64,000 nucleotides of DNA from Mesotoga infera (GTDB lineage: Bacteria > Thermotogota > Thermotogae > Petrotogales > Kosmotogaceae): the NCBI RefSeq assembly GCF_900157305.1, contig NZ_LS974202.1, forward strand, positions 2,356,001 through 2,420,000. Reading direction: 5' to 3'. The notes under the pieces are model-generated. The model was not told the DNA's origin. It ran no database searches and saw only the letters and a list, made by a program, of their open reading frames with translations. This document shows, in pieces, positions 55,136 through 62,825 of this stretch; positions within the stretch are counted from its first letter, which is position 1, and each line of letters begins with the position of its first letter. The position numbers and the translations under genes are program-made.

Positions 55136-55399
55136 TCATTTCTTAGGTTCAACGAAAAATCTTACGGCCGTTCTCACTTCACCGTCGATTTCCACATCTG
55201 AAAAAGTAGGAATACACACTAGGTCGATTCCGCTTGGTGCCACATATCCCCTGGCTATTGCTATGGCCTTTATAGCCTGGTTCACCGCACCAGCACCTAT
55301 TGCCTGAATCTCTGCGACGCCCTTCTCTCTCAAAACACCAGCCAGGGCACCAGCGACTGCGTTTGGCTTTGAGTTCGTTGCGACTTTTAGAATCTCCAT
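55136..55399 (-). CDS. spoVS: SpoVS-family protein
   Basis: The 87-residue protein is a single SpoVS (Alba-like) domain: EILKVATNSKPNAVAGALAGVLREKGVAEIQAIGAGAVNQAIKAIAIARGYVAPSGIDLVCIPTFSDV. Despite its name it occurs in non-sporulating Thermotogota, and a nucleic acid-binding role is likely. AAAGGAGG is before the ATG. It lies downstream of the tRNA cluster on the same strand. Confidence 0.92.
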   Translation of the reverse strand: MEILKVATNSKPNAVAGALAGVLREKGVAEIQAIGAGAVNQAIKAIAIARGYVAPSGIDLVCIPTFSDVEIDGEVRTAVRFFVEPKK

Positions 55400-55446
55400 G
55401 ATTGCTACCTCCTTTTTGCCACTTTCAAGCTATTGGGAGGATGGTA

Positions 55447-55522
55447 TGGTGCGCCCGGCAGGATTTGAACCCGCAACCATCGGAGCCGAAATCCGATGCT
55501 CTATCCGTTGAGCCACGGGCGC
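55447..55522 (-). tRNA. tRNA-Arg (anticodon UCG)
   Basis: The 76-base tRNA has acceptor GCGCCCG with CGGGCGC, A and an encoded CCA. Anticodon stem TCGGA/TCCGA encloses loop TTTCGGC, giving UCG, which reads CGA. It is the last of the five-tRNA cluster. Confidence 0.95.
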
Positions 55523-55544
55523 ATTCCGAAGGAATAAAGAAAAG

Positions 55545-55621
55545 TGGGGTGGCTGGCGGGGTTCGAACCCGCGGCCGCCTGATCCACAGTCAGGCGCTCT
55601 TCCAGCTGAGCTACAACCACC
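55545..55621 (-). tRNA. tRNA-His (anticodon GUG)
   Basis: The 77-base tRNA includes the extra G at -1 paired with C73, which marks tRNA-His. The acceptor is GTGGTTG with CAGCCAC, and CCA is encoded. Loop CTGTGGA gives anticodon GUG. Confidence 0.95.
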
Positions 55622-55639
55622 ATGAATAATCAGAGGATA

Positions 55640-55715
55640 TGGCGCGCCCGGCAGGACTCGAACCTGCAACCCTCGGATTAGAAGTCCAATGCTCTATCCA
55701 TTGAGCCACGGGCGC
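55640..55715 (-). tRNA. tRNA-Arg (anticodon UCU)
   Basis: The 76-base tRNA has acceptor GCGCCCG with CGGGCGC, discriminator G and an encoded CCA. Loop CTTCTAA gives UCU, which reads AGA. It directly abuts the tRNA-Gly gene. Confidence 0.95.
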
Positions 55716-55791
55716 TGGAGCGGCCGACGGGAGTCGAACCCGCAACATTCGCCTTGGAAGGGCGATACTCTACCAATTGAGCTACAGCCGC
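55716..55791 (-). tRNA. tRNA-Gly (anticodon UCC)
   Basis: The 76-base tRNA has acceptor GCGGCTG with CGGCCGC, discriminator T and an encoded CCA. Stem TCGCC/GGCGA and loop CTTCCAA give UCC, which reads GGA. Confidence 0.95.
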
Positions 55792-55801
55792 ATATACAGC
55801 T

Positions 55802-55877
55802 TGGTCGGGAAGACAGGATTTGAACCTGCGACCTCCTGTGCCCAAGACAGGCGCGCTTCCATCTGCGCTACTCCCCG
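55802..55877 (-). tRNA. tRNA-Pro (anticodon UGG)
   Basis: The 76-base tRNA has acceptor CGGGGAG with CTTCCCG, discriminator A and an encoded CCA. Stem CCTGT/ACAGG and loop CTTGGGC give UGG. It is the first gene of the leftward tRNA operon. Confidence 0.95.
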
Positions 55878-55889
55878 TTCACGAATCCA

Positions 55890-55918
55890 AATATATCAGA
55901 TTTTGGTCTTATCGTCAA
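55890..55918 (-). promoter_or_regulatory. Promoter of the five-tRNA operon
   Basis: On the minus strand TTGACG (55913-55918), a 17-base spacer and TATATT (55890-55895), 13 bases upstream of tRNA-Pro. Confidence 0.8.
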
Positions 55919-56104
55919 TAGTACAGAATCGTGATGTCACTTCGTATTTTACGGAGAGCAGCCTATTAACCATCACTCCCAATAGGCATGTCAAAGATCT
56001 AGGCTGATATTTAGACGTTTATTGTATAAAGCGGTTCATGGCCATCACCATGCGTGGGGACGATTGATGACGTTGTAGTAAAATAAGTATCGAGGTGGTT
56101 TATT

Positions 56105-57064
56105 TTGGAGGCAATATACGCCAGCGAACTTGTAAAGAAATTTGGAGAGCTACGGGCACTGGACGGCCTCTCGATAGAGATAGAAAAGGGGGACCTTTTC
56201 TATCTTCTCGGCCCGAACGGAGCGGGTAAATCGACTTTCATAAGGATCGTATCGGGATTGATGAAACCCACTTCAGGCCTTGTAAGAGTCGCAGGTATGG
56301 ATTTGACAGCTTCACTTTCAAAGGTGCGTCAAAAGGTCTCTCTTGTAAGCGAAAAGGCGATACTCTACGACAACCTCTCACCCGTGGAGAATCTGCTCTT
56401 CTTCGCATCTATGAGCGGAATAGGGAGGAAGGCGGCTCTGAGAAAAATCTTTGAGCTTCTGGAAAGGGTTGATATGCTCGACTGGAAAGACAAACCGGTG
56501 AGAGTCTTCTCAACAGGTATGCGCCAGAGGATCAATTTTGTGAGGGCTCTGATAAACGAACCTGAGATAATTTTTATGGATGAGCCGACTCTCGGCCTCG
56601 ATCCCCGTACTACAATCACCATAAGGGGGATGGTTGGGGAAATCAACCGCTCGGGAACGACCGTCGTTCTTACCACCCATATGATGAGAGAGGCCGAGGG
56701 GATGGCCAAGCACATAGGCATAATGCACAAGGGAAGGTTGCTCGCCTCGGGTGATCTCGAAAGTCTGAGAAGGATTATCGGGGGCGATTTAGTGCGTTTC
56801 AAGCTCTCCGGAGAGAGTGTCGGCGATCTCACCGATATCGAAGGCTATATAAGTGACAGAAAGCTCGACGGGTACCGATTGCTGGAGGTAAAACCTTCGA
56901 CCAGTATAGAAAAGGTCGTCTTTTCTCTGTCTAGCAGGGGTGCCAGGCTGTTCGATATCGAGCATGTGAGACCGACTCTGGAAGAGGTCTTCATCGAGCT
57001 GACCGGTGAGGAAGGATTTTCAGACAGACCGAAGAACCAACGATCCGCCGCAACGAATACCTAG
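56105..57064 (+). CDS. ABC transporter ATPase without adjacent permease
   Basis: The 319-residue ATPase of the CcmA/drug-export type has P loop GPNGAGKST, signature FSTGMRQR (a variant of SGGMRQR), Walker B IIFMDEPTLGLD and switch His in LTTHMMREAEG. The C-terminal part (about 220-300) matches the extension seen in such exporters. It begins at TTG with GAGGTGG upstream. The expected membrane partner is not downstream; a PC4-like gene follows instead. Confidence 0.9.
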   Translation: MEAIYASELVKKFGELRALDGLSIEIEKGDLFYLLGPNGAGKSTFIRIVSGLMKPTSGLVRVAGMDLTASLSKVRQKVSLVSEKAILYDNLSPVENLLFFASMSGIGRKAALRKIFELLERVDMLDWKDKPVRVFSTGMRQRINFVRALINEPEIIFMDEPTLGLDPRTTITIRGMVGEINRSGTTVVLTTHMMREAEGMAKHIGIMHKGRLLASGDLESLRRIIGGDLVRFKLSGESVGDLTDIEGYISDRKLDGYRLLEVKPSTSIEKVVFSLSSRGARLFDIEHVRPTLEEVFIELTGEEGFSDRPKNQRSAATNT

Positions 57065-57092
57065 ACTAACTCGTAGAAAGGATGTGCAAAAC

Positions 57093-57305
57093 ATGACCGA
57101 TATCAAGCGAAACGATACTGAGATAATAAGGGTTTCCAAGAGAGAGTTCAAAGGCCACGAATTTCTGGATCTTAGGATCTACTACGAGGGCGACGACGGG
57201 CAGTACAAACCCACCAAGAAGGGCATAACGCTCAATCCAAAACTCGTCGGTGAACTCATAGAGGCCCTGAACAAAGAGAAGGATTCCGAACCGGAAAGAG
57301 AGTGA
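57093..57305 (+). CDS. PC4-like single-strand DNA-binding protein
   Basis: The 70-residue protein MTDIKRNDTEIIRVSKREFKG, then FLDLRIYYEGDDGQYKPTKKGITLNPKLVGELIEAL, matches the bacterial PC4/YdbC fold, which binds single-stranded nucleic acid as a dimer. ATG 57093 has AAAGGATG upstream; a longer in-frame start overlaps the ABC gene and has no site. Confidence 0.85.
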   Translation: MTDIKRNDTEIIRVSKREFKGHEFLDLRIYYEGDDGQYKPTKKGITLNPKLVGELIEALNKEKDSEPERE

Positions 57306-57400
57306 AAGAACCTTCGAACCGTAGGAGGATTTGAATATACGATCTTCGTAATATATAACGAAAAAAACGTGTAACCTGTAGTTTGAAACCTACCGGCGTA

Positions 57401-57441
57401 AAATCCGGAGTCCGTGTCTAAGTTCCGCCCGGACTCGGGAT
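57401..57441 (-). terminator. Terminator after the MFS gene
   Basis: AATCCGGAGTCCG (57401-57413) and CGGACTCGGGATT (57429-57441) pair over 13 positions with one mismatch. Read leftward the stem runs into TTTTACG. It also lies after the convergent PC4-like gene and could serve both. Confidence 0.7.
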
Positions 57442-57470
57442 TATTCTCAAGTTCGCCGGAAACTTTTCCA

Positions 57471-58664
57471 TTATGCACCCCCGATGACGGCTCCCTTCCT
57501 TTTGTGTACTCTTCTAAGCTGCAAGAGGGAAAGGTTGACAACGGCCGCTATCACACCCATGGCAAAGTAAACCGGAACCGTTCCGATCCCATCAAGACAG
57601 GCGCCTATCAGGGGTGAGAAGATCGAGAAGGAAAGGTTGGCGCTCAAACTCACTATAGAAAGCTTAGTAGCCCTGAAACTGTCTTCCACTTGGTTGTTAA
57701 CGTAGAATCTCATCACCGGTGTGTACATGCCTCTTACCAGCTGCCCGGGCAGGAGAAGGACTATGGAAAAGAAACCACGGAAGAGGAGAGGTAGAAGGTA
57801 TGCTCCGGAGATCATGAATCCCATTGTCATAAGAACTTTCCTGGGTCTCACACTTCCCATGGTTTTGACCATGTACCTCGAAGAGAAAGCGCTCACAAGA
57901 TTGAAAATGGCGAAGACAACCCCATAAAAGGCTATATCGAGATTTATCAGTTTGAAATAAGGCTCATAAAGCCAGAAAGTTGCCCTGAGCATCACACCCA
58001 TCAAAGCCGCGAAGTACATCGCCCAACGTACTCTTGGCTTTTGAAAAGCCGTACCGAAAACCCTTGCAACGTGAACAAGGTAGGACTGTTTGGGTTTCAT
58101 TCTTTCCGGCGGCTCGACGAACATGAGCGAAAAGATTCCCGATAAGAATAGCATCGCCACAGAGATCCAAAAAGGTATATATGGGGAGAGAGAATAGAGA
58201 AAACCGCTCGCGACGGAGCCTGCAGCCTGACCTGCGAATATCTGTGACATTGATACAGCCTCTATATTGCTGTACTCGCCCTTTCTGCCGATTCTTGACA
58301 GGCTCTCGTAAAGTATTGCAGAATCGGCTCCCGAGCTGAAAGTGAGTCCGAGACCGAACAGGACTTCAGCAATCGCGAAGGCTGCAAAACCCTTCATAAA
58401 TATGTACATGGACAGTCCGATCCCCATTATCAAAGAGGAGATAACTAATGAAAACTTTCTCGAGACCCTGTCAGCGATAGAACCTGTTGGTACTTCGAAA
58501 AGCACGACGGAAACGGCCGAGATTGATTGTAAAAGCATGATCTCCGAATAGGAGAGTCCTTTGAAGATCATGTAAGGAACGAGTACCGGTCCTATTATTA
58601 GCATATTCTGTGAAAACCGAAAACGTTTGTAAACGCGAACGTTGCGTTCCATTTTCTCTCTCAT
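57471..58664 (-). CDS. MFS transporter
   Basis: The 397-residue protein has about 12 membrane helices. The loop 2-3 motif is GSIADRVSRKFSLVISS, a version of the MFS signature GxxxDRxGRR, and FGLGLTFSSGADSAILYESLSRIGRKGEYSN is typical of a sub-group of exporters. The substrate is unknown. GGGAG lies nine bases before the ATG. Confidence 0.88.
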   Translation of the reverse strand: MREKMERNVRVYKRFRFSQNMLIIGPVLVPYMIFKGLSYSEIMLLQSISAVSVVLFEVPTGSIADRVSRKFSLVISSLIMGIGLSMYIFMKGFAAFAIAEVLFGLGLTFSSGADSAILYESLSRIGRKGEYSNIEAVSMSQIFAGQAAGSVASGFLYSLSPYIPFWISVAMLFLSGIFSLMFVEPPERMKPKQSYLVHVARVFGTAFQKPRVRWAMYFAALMGVMLRATFWLYEPYFKLINLDIAFYGVVFAIFNLVSAFSSRYMVKTMGSVRPRKVLMTMGFMISGAYLLPLLFRGFFSIVLLLPGQLVRGMYTPVMRFYVNNQVEDSFRATKLSIVSLSANLSFSIFSPLIGACLDGIGTVPVYFAMGVIAAVVNLSLLQLRRVHKRKGAVIGGA

Positions 58665-58682
58665 GATAAGAATCTCCCGTAT

Positions 58683-58706
58683 AAAAAAGGTGGCCTTCCG
58701 GCCACC
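58683..58706 (-). terminator. Terminator after the short GGDEF gene
   Basis: On the minus strand GGTGGCC/GGCCACC (58700-58706, 58689-58695) with loop GGAA runs into six T. It separates the GGDEF gene from the MFS gene. Confidence 0.9.
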
Positions 58707-58731
58707 AGTTATCGTTTACTGATAATACTCT

Positions 58732-59328
58732 CTAAAGCCGGTACTTCCTTAACAAATCGTCGAGAGCCTCCCTCAAGAGCGAAGACTCGGTTCGACCGAG
58801 AAGAGCGGTCAACTTCGTCAGTCCATCAAGTTGGGATTTGAGGTAGTAGTTCGACTTGAGTACCATCTTCGACTCCCTTTCAAGAGGGGCGAAGATGACC
58901 TGTCCCCTCCCTCCAATCTTAGCTTTCCTCATACCCTCAGATAGAAGGTTGAGAAGCTTCTCGACGGTTGAGGCGTTCCTGGGAAATTCTCCAACCGAGC
59001 CACTCACGGTGAATCTGACAATCTTACCCCTGCATTCGAAAGAGAGATTGGCGATAGTTTGCTTCAGATCCTGCATCTCCATAAACAGAGTTTCAAGAGT
59101 ATACTCGCTGCTATAAATGAAGAATTCGTCTCCAAACCTCACATACGAAAGTTTATCGGGGAGGTTTTCTCTTAAAGTCCTATCGAGTATCTCAAAGACC
59201 CTATCACCGCAATCCCTGCCGAATTCACTGTTGATCTCCGCAAACTTGTCGATATCAATATCTGCGATTGCAAATGGTCCTTCTTTCGCGAGCTGTTCAA
59301 GTCTGCTCTTCCATTCATCGAAACTCAT
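58732..59328 (-). CDS. Stand-alone GGDEF protein with altered motif
   Basis: The 198-residue protein contains a GGDEF domain only: FAIADIDIDKFAEINSEFGRDCGDRVFEILDRTLRE and then VRFGDEFFIYSSE. The signature is FGDEF, so the first Gly is replaced, and the preceding Arg is shifted; activity is doubtful but the metal-binding Asp is present. ATG 59328 has GGAGG five bases upstream. No sensor domain is attached. Confidence 0.85.
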   Translation of the reverse strand: MSFDEWKSRLEQLAKEGPFAIADIDIDKFAEINSEFGRDCGDRVFEILDRTLRENLPDKLSYVRFGDEFFIYSSEYTLETLFMEMQDLKQTIANLSFECRGKIVRFTVSGSVGEFPRNASTVEKLLNLLSEGMRKAKIGGRGQVIFAPLERESKMVLKSNYYLKSQLDGLTKLTALLGRTESSLLREALDDLLRKYRL

Positions 59329-59466
59329 ATATACCTCCATATATATATATTTATAAACAGATATTACACACAATATATTTCATTATCTTTTAGCCGATCT
59401 TAAATCTTCACGCCCAAGCCTGATAGAATAGTGAGAATGATATCTGAATTCATGGGAGTGATTCGA

Positions 59467-60378
59467 TTGAAATTTCGGGGGAAGATACTGCTGATTTATC
59501 TTTTTTGTCTGGTAGGGACTTTCGTGGCTGGCTTCGATATCCAAGGCCACAGGGGCTGCCGGGGACTGATGCCGGAAAACTCTTTTCTGGCCTTTGAGTA
59601 TGCTCTGGAACTGGGTGTTGATACGATAGAACTGGATACGGTCGTAACTGCCGATGGCGTGGTGGTGGTCTATCACGATTTTTTCCTAAGCCCCGAAAGG
59701 GTTCGCGAAAATGGACAATTCATAACTGAAAGAGTTCTAATCAAGGATCTGACACTTTCCCGTCTGAGAGAATACGATATCGGAAGCATAGCCGAACCCG
59801 AAAAATGGCCAGATCAACTCCAGGCAAATGGTCAAGTCATTCCCACTCTCGAAGAAGTCATTCGAATGGTGGAAGCTTATAACACGTTTTCGGAAAAGAA
59901 GGTTCGCCTGAACATTGAGATAAAAGCCTCCCCAATAGAACCGGAGTTGACGGTCGATCTGCGTCAGCATGTGGAGAGTGTAATGGATCTGGTCGAGCGG
60001 TATGGGATAGGCGAATTCGTTATTATTCAGTCCTTCTTCTGGAAAGCCTTAAAAATAGTCGATGAAATAGACGGAAATGTACTCACTGCGGCTCTAGTAT
60101 CTTCGACCAACCTCGATAAGACTGCCTGGACCGATGGATTGAAACTGTGGCAATTCGGTTTTGACATTGGCAAAATGCTCGCAAGTATAGGAGTTGATAT
60201 AGTAGCTCCCAGTTACACAATCATGGCAGATGGCTGGATACAAAGCGCACACGATGCAGGGCTTGATATAATTCCCTGGACGGTCAATGACACTTCCGAG
60301 ATGGAGAGACTTATTGAGTTGGGCATCGATGGGATGATCACAGATTATCCCGACAGATTGATAAAGCTACTCAGGTGA
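59467..60378 (+). CDS. Glycerophosphodiester phosphodiesterase
   Basis: The product of about 303 residues is exported or anchored by an N-terminal helix (ILLIYLFCLVGTFVAGF). The catalytic start DIQGHRGCRGLMPENSFLAFEYALELGVDTIELDTVVTADGVVVVYHDF has the two His and the Glu/Asp metal ligands of the GDPD family. It splits glycerophosphodiesters into glycerol 3-phosphate and an alcohol. TTG 59467 has GGGAGTG upstream; in-frame ATGs at 59431 and 59437 are possible. Confidence 0.9.
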   Translation: MKFRGKILLIYLFCLVGTFVAGFDIQGHRGCRGLMPENSFLAFEYALELGVDTIELDTVVTADGVVVVYHDFFLSPERVRENGQFITERVLIKDLTLSRLREYDIGSIAEPEKWPDQLQANGQVIPTLEEVIRMVEAYNTFSEKKVRLNIEIKASPIEPELTVDLRQHVESVMDLVERYGIGEFVIIQSFFWKALKIVDEIDGNVLTAALVSSTNLDKTAWTDGLKLWQFGFDIGKMLASIGVDIVAPSYTIMADGWIQSAHDAGLDIIPWTVNDTSEMERLIELGIDGMITDYPDRLIKLLR

Positions 60379-60582
60379 TCGGATATCGCCTAATAAAAAA
60401 ACTTCGTCGTTATCCGCAAGATCGAGAAACCATTCAAAACATGAAGATATGAACGATACAAACACATAAACCGCAAATGAAAGGACTTATGAAATATGTA
60501 TATACATAAAGCCGTTTAGAGTGCAACTCGGATCAAGAAATCGCCTTTCTTTTCCGGTATATTCTTCCCGGGAGGGATCGTT

Positions 60583-61506
60583 ATGTATGAATGGCACGAG
60601 AACGTTCAGCAGATCATAGAGTTTATAGAGCGGAATCTGGATAATAGCCCATCGCTTTCTGAAGTAAGCGAGAGCCTTTTCTATTCGCCTTTCTATTGCA
60701 CCAAGAAATTCCACGCTCTCACTGGAATGAGACTGAGGGATTATATCAGGCTTCGAAAGATCTGCAAGGCTGCACTGGAGTTACGGGACACCAAAAAATC
60801 GATAGCCGAGATAGCCCTCGATGGAGGCTTCTCCTCGCAAGCATCATTCAGTAGATCGTTCAAGAAAGCTTATTCGGTTTCTCCGAAGGAGTACAGATCC
60901 TCTCCAAGACCGATCCCCCTTCTGTTGAAAAGAATTGTCTATGATCCCTATGTTCTCGGTTTAAAAAGGAGGTGCAATTTGATCGAGAAAGAACTAGAAA
61001 AGATCAAAATGAAGGTCGAGGTGAAGTTCGAAAAACTGCCCGCACACAAGTTTATCGGGATCAGAAACATTGAAGCAAAGGGATATTTCCACTTCTGGGA
61101 GCTTCAGGAAAGCATTCCCGGTCAGGATTGCCAAACAGTTACAGGTCTGCTGGAGAGCATCCCGAGTCTTCGCGGCCAGGTCGGCGGCTGGTATTTTGAA
61201 GGTGGTAAGCATGGCTACTTGTATGGGATCGAAGTGCCGATCGATTACAAAGGAGAAGTTCCAGAAGGTATGGAGTGCTCTATTATTTCAGAGAGTGAAT
61301 ACATTGTCTTTTACTACCCACCATATGTATATGAGGAGAACAACGACGTAGTTATGTCAACAGTGAACGATCTTGCATGGAGCTGGAATCCAGCAGATTC
61401 CGGCTGCGAATGGAACGCTGAAAATCCGATCTACCAAAGAAGCGATCCAGAAAAATATGGCTACGCCGTTTGCCGTCCCGTGAGACCTCTGAAAAAGTGG
61501 AAATAG
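60583..61506 (+). CDS. AraC-type regulator with GyrI-like effector domain
   Basis: The 307-residue regulator has two helix-turn-helix motifs in residues 1-105 (PSLSEVSESLFYSPFYCTKKFHALTGM and SIAEIALDGGFSSQASFSRSFKKAYSVSPKEYR). A GyrI/effector-binding domain covers about 145-305 (KFEKLPAHKFIGIRNIE and LYGIEVPIDY). It is the Rob/SoxS-like layout that senses small cationic or drug-like molecules. GGGAGGG is upstream. Confidence 0.9.
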   Translation: MYEWHENVQQIIEFIERNLDNSPSLSEVSESLFYSPFYCTKKFHALTGMRLRDYIRLRKICKAALELRDTKKSIAEIALDGGFSSQASFSRSFKKAYSVSPKEYRSSPRPIPLLLKRIVYDPYVLGLKRRCNLIEKELEKIKMKVEVKFEKLPAHKFIGIRNIEAKGYFHFWELQESIPGQDCQTVTGLLESIPSLRGQVGGWYFEGGKHGYLYGIEVPIDYKGEVPEGMECSIISESEYIVFYYPPYVYEENNDVVMSTVNDLAWSWNPADSGCEWNAENPIYQRSDPEKYGYAVCRPVRPLKKWK

Positions 61507-61683
61507 AAGTTGTAATGAAACCCCTGACTTCAGGGGTTTCTGATTCTTACACTTGATGATAGGTAATTCCCTCCATTTGCTGCTTTCTGAAAAAGGATTC
61601 ATGAACATAGATAATATCGTTCGGAGTCTATGATTAGTAAAGACTTAACCGAAATCAAGAGTGGCCGAAAGGAGAGAATTAAG

Positions 61684-62697
61684 ATGATAAGGGGAAAGCA
61701 AGACGATTATCCTACACTGTCGGAGATACTCCAATCATACAGCGCACTCCAGAACAAGGTTGAAAATTTTGTCAACATGAAGCCAGGCTTCTTTTTTGTG
61801 TTTTCGGCCGAAAAAATAGAGGGAAGTCGCGGGCCGTACTACATCTGCACCGTTGGAGACTCTAGGATTAGGATCGAGTCCAAGGCATGGATAGGAGACT
61901 CTGGAGTTATTGAACCGCGTGCTGGACATATAGCGCTTGCCGATTATATGCACGACGAGAAGTACGGACTCAGTATAAAGGTGAAGCGAAATTTCACGCC
62001 CGATGAAATGGAGGCTTATAGTGCGGGCTCTATCACCAAGCTCATACCGGTCATTAGCAATATCGCCGCTCTCAGATCCGAAATACAACGGCTGATCGAG
62101 AGTGTGAAAAATGAGTTTTTGAGAGAATTACTCGATAGTTTGCTGGGAAAAAATGGATCCTGCCAAGAATTTTTCGACTCTCCAGCAGCCAAGACTTATC
62201 ACCACGCCCTAATAGGTGGTCTCGCCAGTCACAGTCTGCAAGTAGCCAGGTATGCCCTGGGTATATACGAGCTCTCGCCTTCGCGAGATAGTATCGACAG
62301 GGATATTCTGGTTGTCGCCGCGCTTCTGCACGATATAGGAAAGGTAAAAACCTATTCAACCGACGATTATGCCTTCGAATACACCGATCGCGGTCAGCTC
62401 GAGGAACATATAGCGATAGGAATAAGGATTCTTGAGAGAGCGATCGTGAAGATCGACGGCTTTCCCGAGACTCTGGCCAGCGAGCTGATCCACGCGATTA
62501 TAAGCCATCACGGTGAATTACAGTACGGTTCTCCCGTCACACCCAAGACCAGAGAGGCGTTCATTCTAGCGCTGTGCGACAACCTCGACGCAAGGCTCGA
62601 TCATTTCGAGTCCATGGCCGCCGTGACACAGGAAGATTCTTCCTGGACCGAGTATTCGCGAATGTTCCAGAGCAGACTATACAAAGGAAACCACTAA
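61684..62697 (+). CDS. YhaM-like HD-domain 3'-5' exonuclease
   Basis: The product is about 337 residues. An OB-like domain (about 25-115) precedes an HD domain with SPAAKTYHHALIGGLASHSLQVARY and the metal pair in AALLHDIGKVKTY, then IISHHGELQYGSP. YhaM proteins are Mn-dependent exonucleases acting on RNA and single-stranded DNA. ATG 61684 has AAGGAG nine bases upstream. The frame is open earlier, from 61630. Confidence 0.85.
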   Translation: MIRGKQDDYPTLSEILQSYSALQNKVENFVNMKPGFFFVFSAEKIEGSRGPYYICTVGDSRIRIESKAWIGDSGVIEPRAGHIALADYMHDEKYGLSIKVKRNFTPDEMEAYSAGSITKLIPVISNIAALRSEIQRLIESVKNEFLRELLDSLLGKNGSCQEFFDSPAAKTYHHALIGGLASHSLQVARYALGIYELSPSRDSIDRDILVVAALLHDIGKVKTYSTDDYAFEYTDRGQLEEHIAIGIRILERAIVKIDGFPETLASELIHAIISHHGELQYGSPVTPKTREAFILALCDNLDARLDHFESMAAVTQEDSSWTEYSRMFQSRLYKGNH

Positions 62698-62825
62698 GAT
62701 GTATGAACCTTTGTCTTAATGGACGACGATTCTTTTTCTTCGTAATCACTACAATTTCGCGGGAGGTTAAAACTACCGCGACCATAGCATGTTACAATTC
62801 TTCTTGATCGGTGGGAGGGAATTTC

